14,806 bases of DNA from Clostridia bacterium (GTDB lineage: Bacteria > Bacillota > Clostridia > Christensenellales > UBA1242). Below, piece by piece: positions 13,507 through 14,806 of the stretch. Every line of letters begins with the position of its first letter. Position 1 is the first letter of the stretch. Where the stretch lies: the NCBI GenBank assembly GCA_017616705.1, contig JAFZXQ010000053.1, positions 1 to 14,806 on the forward strand, written 5' to 3'. Under the pieces are notes generated by a model that was not told the DNA's origin, did no database searches, and saw only the letters and a program-made list of their open reading frames with translations. The position numbers were made by a program, and so were the translations under genes.

Positions 13507-14022
13507 ATGAAAAAATTAGGTATTATTATTTCTGGATTTGGTGGTGTTGGTAAAACTTATTTGGCACAAAAATACAAAAATGTTTGTGATTTAGAAAGTG
13601 GCCCATATAAGTATGACTATAGACATGTACACAAAAAAAGTTTTGAAAAACTTAAAGGCGAGTCAGGAAGAAAGCGAAGAGGAGATTGGCCAGAAAATTA
13701 TATTAATGCAATAAACGAAGCAATAAAAAAATATGATATTGTTTGTGTTAGATACAACGGCGATGAAAGCGTTGATTTTTATGACACTTATGACTTGAAT
13801 TATATTGTTTGCTATCCAACAAAAAGTGCATATAAGAACTATTTAAAACGTTTTAAAGAAAGAGGAAACTCTGATGAGTGGATTGAGAAGAATAAAAAAT
13901 ATTTCGATGTTACATACAATCGTTGCAAAAAGTTTAATGGAAAAAAAATACTTTTACACAATAACGAAACTTTGGAAGATGCTTTAATAAAAAGAGGATA
14001 CAAACTTATACCGAAAGATTAA
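13507..14022 (+). CDS. Small P-loop NTPase, kinase-like, accessory gene
   Basis: This 171-residue protein opens with a Walker A loop, GFGGVGKT (residues 10-17), right after the first beta strand, as in small nucleotide or nucleoside kinases. Later visible blocks are DLESGPYKYDY, GDWPENYINAINEAIKKYDIV, YIVCYPTKSAYKNYLKRFKERGNSDEWI (split here across one helix) and a lysine-rich C terminus. I recall similar short proteins in phage and integrative-element cargo of Firmicutes, but the substrate is not known. An in-frame TTG at 13489 would overlap the TATAAT box, so I chose ATG 13507; neither start has a Shine-Dalgarno. The gene is flanked by tRNA-Ser 3'-end copies 2 and 3. It uses ATA isoleucine and AGA arginine freely, consistent with but not proof of transfer. 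Confidence 0.75.
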   Translation: MKKLGIIISGFGGVGKTYLAQKYKNVCDLESGPYKYDYRHVHKKSFEKLKGESGRKRRGDWPENYINAINEAIKKYDIVCVRYNGDESVDFYDTYDLNYIVCYPTKSAYKNYLKRFKERGNSDEWIEKNKKYFDVTYNRCKKFNGKKILLHNNETLEDALIKRGYKLIPKD

Positions 14023-14051
14023 AACAAATTATGTTTGTATAAACTCACAAT

Positions 14052-14063
14052 CCTTCCGCCAAA
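14052..14063 (+). repeat. tRNA-Ser 3' end, copy 3 (short)
   Basis: CCTTCCGCCAAA matches 13092-13103 exactly. Upstream, AATCC resembles the T-arm AATCCC with the intervening bases missing. It lies 29 bases after the P-loop gene and a terminator starts straight after it, repeating the arrangement of copies 1 and 2. Confidence 0.65.
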
Positions 14064-14085
14064 ATCCTCGTTTGAGGATTTTTTT
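14061..14085 (+). terminator. Terminator within repeat block A
   Basis: Stem AATCCTC/GAGGATT (14063-14069 with 14074-14080), loop GTTT, then a T-run. It ends the P-loop transcription unit. Confidence 0.85.
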
Positions 14086-14132
14086 ATTGCTTTAAAATAA
14101 TTATTGGCTGTTTGCAAAAATTATGATATAAT
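14062..14132 (+). repeat. Terminator-promoter direct repeat, copy A
   Basis: Bases 14062-14125 (64 bp) are identical to 14468-14531. Two mismatches follow and the match ends with the -10 box. The repeat begins immediately after the CCA of tRNA fragment 3. It contains a complete terminator and most of a promoter, so each copy insulates one gene and drives the next. Confidence 0.9.
14104..14132 (+). promoter_or_regulatory. Promoter of the Ada-like small gene
   Basis: TTGGCT (14104-14109), 17 bases, TATAAT (14127-14132), with TGA before the -10 (extended -10). It lies within repeat copy A. Predicted leader is about 14 bases, containing GAAGG (14140-14144). Confidence 0.65.
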
Positions 14133-14152
14133 AATTCTTGAAGGTTTTGGTA

Positions 14153-14461
14153 ATGAAACAATATAAATTAATGGGGCCTGATGGCAATTTTTATTTTAGT
14201 GAAAGTAAAGGACAATTTGGCGGGTATAGTGGTAAAATAAAAATTTATGGATCGCTTGATTGTCCGTCAGCGTTAAATTGGATAGCTAAGGGATTCTATG
14301 TTGATAAAAGGGTTTTCTTTAAGGACGAAAAAAATGCAATCCTTGCTGGGTTTAGGCCTTGCGCTTTTTGCCAAAGAGAGAAATATTTAAAATGGAAAGA
14401 AAATCCAGAAAATTTTAAAAATGAAATTTTAAATTCTTCTTGTGAAGAAATGGAAATGTAA
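14153..14461 (+). CDS. Small Ada-type metal-binding domain protein
   Basis: This 102-residue protein resembles the stand-alone relatives of the N-terminal zinc domain of the Ada DNA-alkylation sensor. The strongest block is RVFFKDEKNAILAGFRPCAF, followed by CQREKYLKW (about 53-81), which parallels the Ada stretch ending AAGFRPCKRC. An upstream cysteine is in SLDCPSA (about 34-40). Ada uses four zinc cysteines. Here Cys-Pro-Ser-Ala replaces the Cys-x-x-x-Cys pair and only three candidate cysteines line up, so methyl-acceptor or zinc function is unproven. No methyltransferase or AraC domain is attached. ATG 14153 is chosen over upstream in-frame TTG codons because GAAGG sits eight bases before it. 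It lies between the two repeat copies as a single-gene cassette. Confidence 0.7.
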   Translation: MKQYKLMGPDGNFYFSESKGQFGGYSGKIKIYGSLDCPSALNWIAKGFYVDKRVFFKDEKNAILAGFRPCAFCQREKYLKWKENPENFKNEILNSSCEEMEM

Positions 14462-14468
14462 TAAGATA

Positions 14469-14491
14469 AATCCTCGTTTGAGGATTTTTTT
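14469..14491 (+). terminator. Terminator of the Ada-like gene (repeat copy B)
   Basis: Same AATCCTC/GAGGATT stem, GTTT loop and T-run as in copy A. Confidence 0.85.
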
Positions 14492-14509
14492 ATTGCTTTA
14501 AAATAATTA

Positions 14510-14538
14510 TTGGCTGTTTGCAAAAATTATGGTATACT
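14510..14538 (+). promoter_or_regulatory. Promoter of the FAD protein gene
   Basis: TTGGCT (14510-14515), 17 bases, TATACT (14533-14538) with a TGG extension. Predicted leader is about 16 bases, holding AAAGGTGG (14547-14554) six bases before the ATG. Confidence 0.65.
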
Positions 14539-14560
14539 CTTTTTGTAAAGGTGGTTGTTT

Positions 14561-14806
14561 ATGGACTATGATATAATTATTGTTGGGGCAGGGCCTGGTG
14601 GTATCTTTGCTTCATACGAATTAAACAAATTAAATCCTAACCTAAAAATTGCGGTATTTGAGGCAGGAAATCCACTTGAGAAAAGGCATTGTCCTATTGA
14701 TGGTAAGCAAATTAAACGTTGTATTAATTGCCCATCATGTTCTATTATGTCAGGCTTTGGTGGGGCAGGTGCTTTTTCTGATGGTAAATATAATATAACA
14801 AATGAT
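14561..14806 (+). CDS. COG2509-like FAD-dependent protein, 5' part only
   Basis: The frame is open from ATG 14561 to the window edge (82 residues). It begins with an FAD-binding Rossmann motif, IIIVGAGPGG (GxGxxG at residues 9-14), with Glu34 for the ribose. The signature of this flavoprotein group follows: a cysteine cluster Cys44, Cys54, Cys57, Cys60 (HCPIDG, then CINCPSCSI) and GFGGAGAFSDGK (65-76). The cysteines might hold zinc or an iron-sulfur centre, or be redox-active; the family's substrate is not established. The start is fixed by AAAGGTGG. Its promoter and upstream terminator are a duplicate of those before the Ada-like gene, so its present regulation may have been created by cassette insertion. 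Confidence 0.82.
   Translation, partial: MDYDIIIVGAGPGGIFASYELNKLNPNLKIAVFEAGNPLEKRHCPIDGKQIKRCINCPSCSIMSGFGGAGAFSDGKYNITND

Larger units (their letters stand above)
14468..14538 (+). repeat. Terminator-promoter direct repeat, copy B
   Basis: The first 64 bases (14468-14531) are identical to copy A at an offset of 406 bp. No tRNA 3' end precedes this copy; it begins six bases after the Ada-like gene's stop. Confidence 0.9.

Noticed and set aside
14296..14523. Minus-strand open frame opposite the Ada-like gene
   Set aside because: It crosses the repeat copy B terminator and is antisense to a gene with a good promoter and ribosome-binding site.
13102..14806. CRISPR array
   Set aside because: Repeats are few, of different kinds and spaced hundreds of bases apart, with no cas genes.
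1..14806. UGA recoding, because no gene in the window ends in TGA
   Set aside because: The genes are full-length without in-frame TGA and tryptophan is always TGG; about a dozen TAA/TAG stops is not surprising in AT-rich DNA.

Overview
The window reads as chromosome from a low-G+C Gram-positive bacterium. The lineage is probably an uncultured, gut-type clostridial relative; this is inference from content, not a database match. Supporting signs are strong AT bias, purine-rich Shine-Dalgarno sites (AGGAGGT, AAAGGTGG), hairpin-plus-T-run terminators, a lipobox lipoprotein and the pseudouridine synthase/HI0933 flavoprotein/PlsC gene order. Tryptophan is TGG throughout and every readable stop is TAA or TAG.

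Positions 1-5341 (+ strand) form a tightly packed housekeeping run: the tail of an upstream gene (possibly scpB), rluB, an HI0933/BaiN-type flavoprotein and plsC, joined by one-base stop/start overlaps, then a P2A-type calcium ATPase after a 46-base gap. A RadC-family gene (- strand) converges on the ATPase, and the two stop codons share one CTAG. From 6277 a LemA gene and a DUF2207 membrane protein with a glycine-rich tail form a two-gene operon, closed by a bidirectional terminator shared with a convergent gene at 8826-10169. That gene encodes a divergent diadenylate-cyclase-fold protein with a large N-terminal region. A lipoprotein with Ig/MBG-like repeats follows, preceded by an unexplained terminator-like hairpin, and it converges through another shared terminator on a nucleoside hydrolase.

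The most unusual part is 13014-14806. A complete tRNA-Ser(UGA) gene is followed by two more partial copies of its own 3' end (25 bp perfect at 13369, 12 bp perfect at 14052). Each copy is followed at once by a terminator-like hairpin. The intervals hold, first, a 266-bp non-coding module with a nested hairpin and, second, a small P-loop kinase-like gene. Directly after the third tRNA fragment a 64-bp terminator-plus-promoter block occurs twice, 406 bp apart, bracketing an Ada-type Cys-containing small protein and driving a COG2509-like FAD protein that runs off the window. This looks like a chain of small cassettes added stepwise at a tRNA 3' end, with no integrase inside the window. It is the best candidate here for an undescribed system.

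Several genes have predicted promoters so close to the start codon that their mRNAs should be leaderless or nearly so (radC, the P-loop gene, the nucleoside hydrolase).
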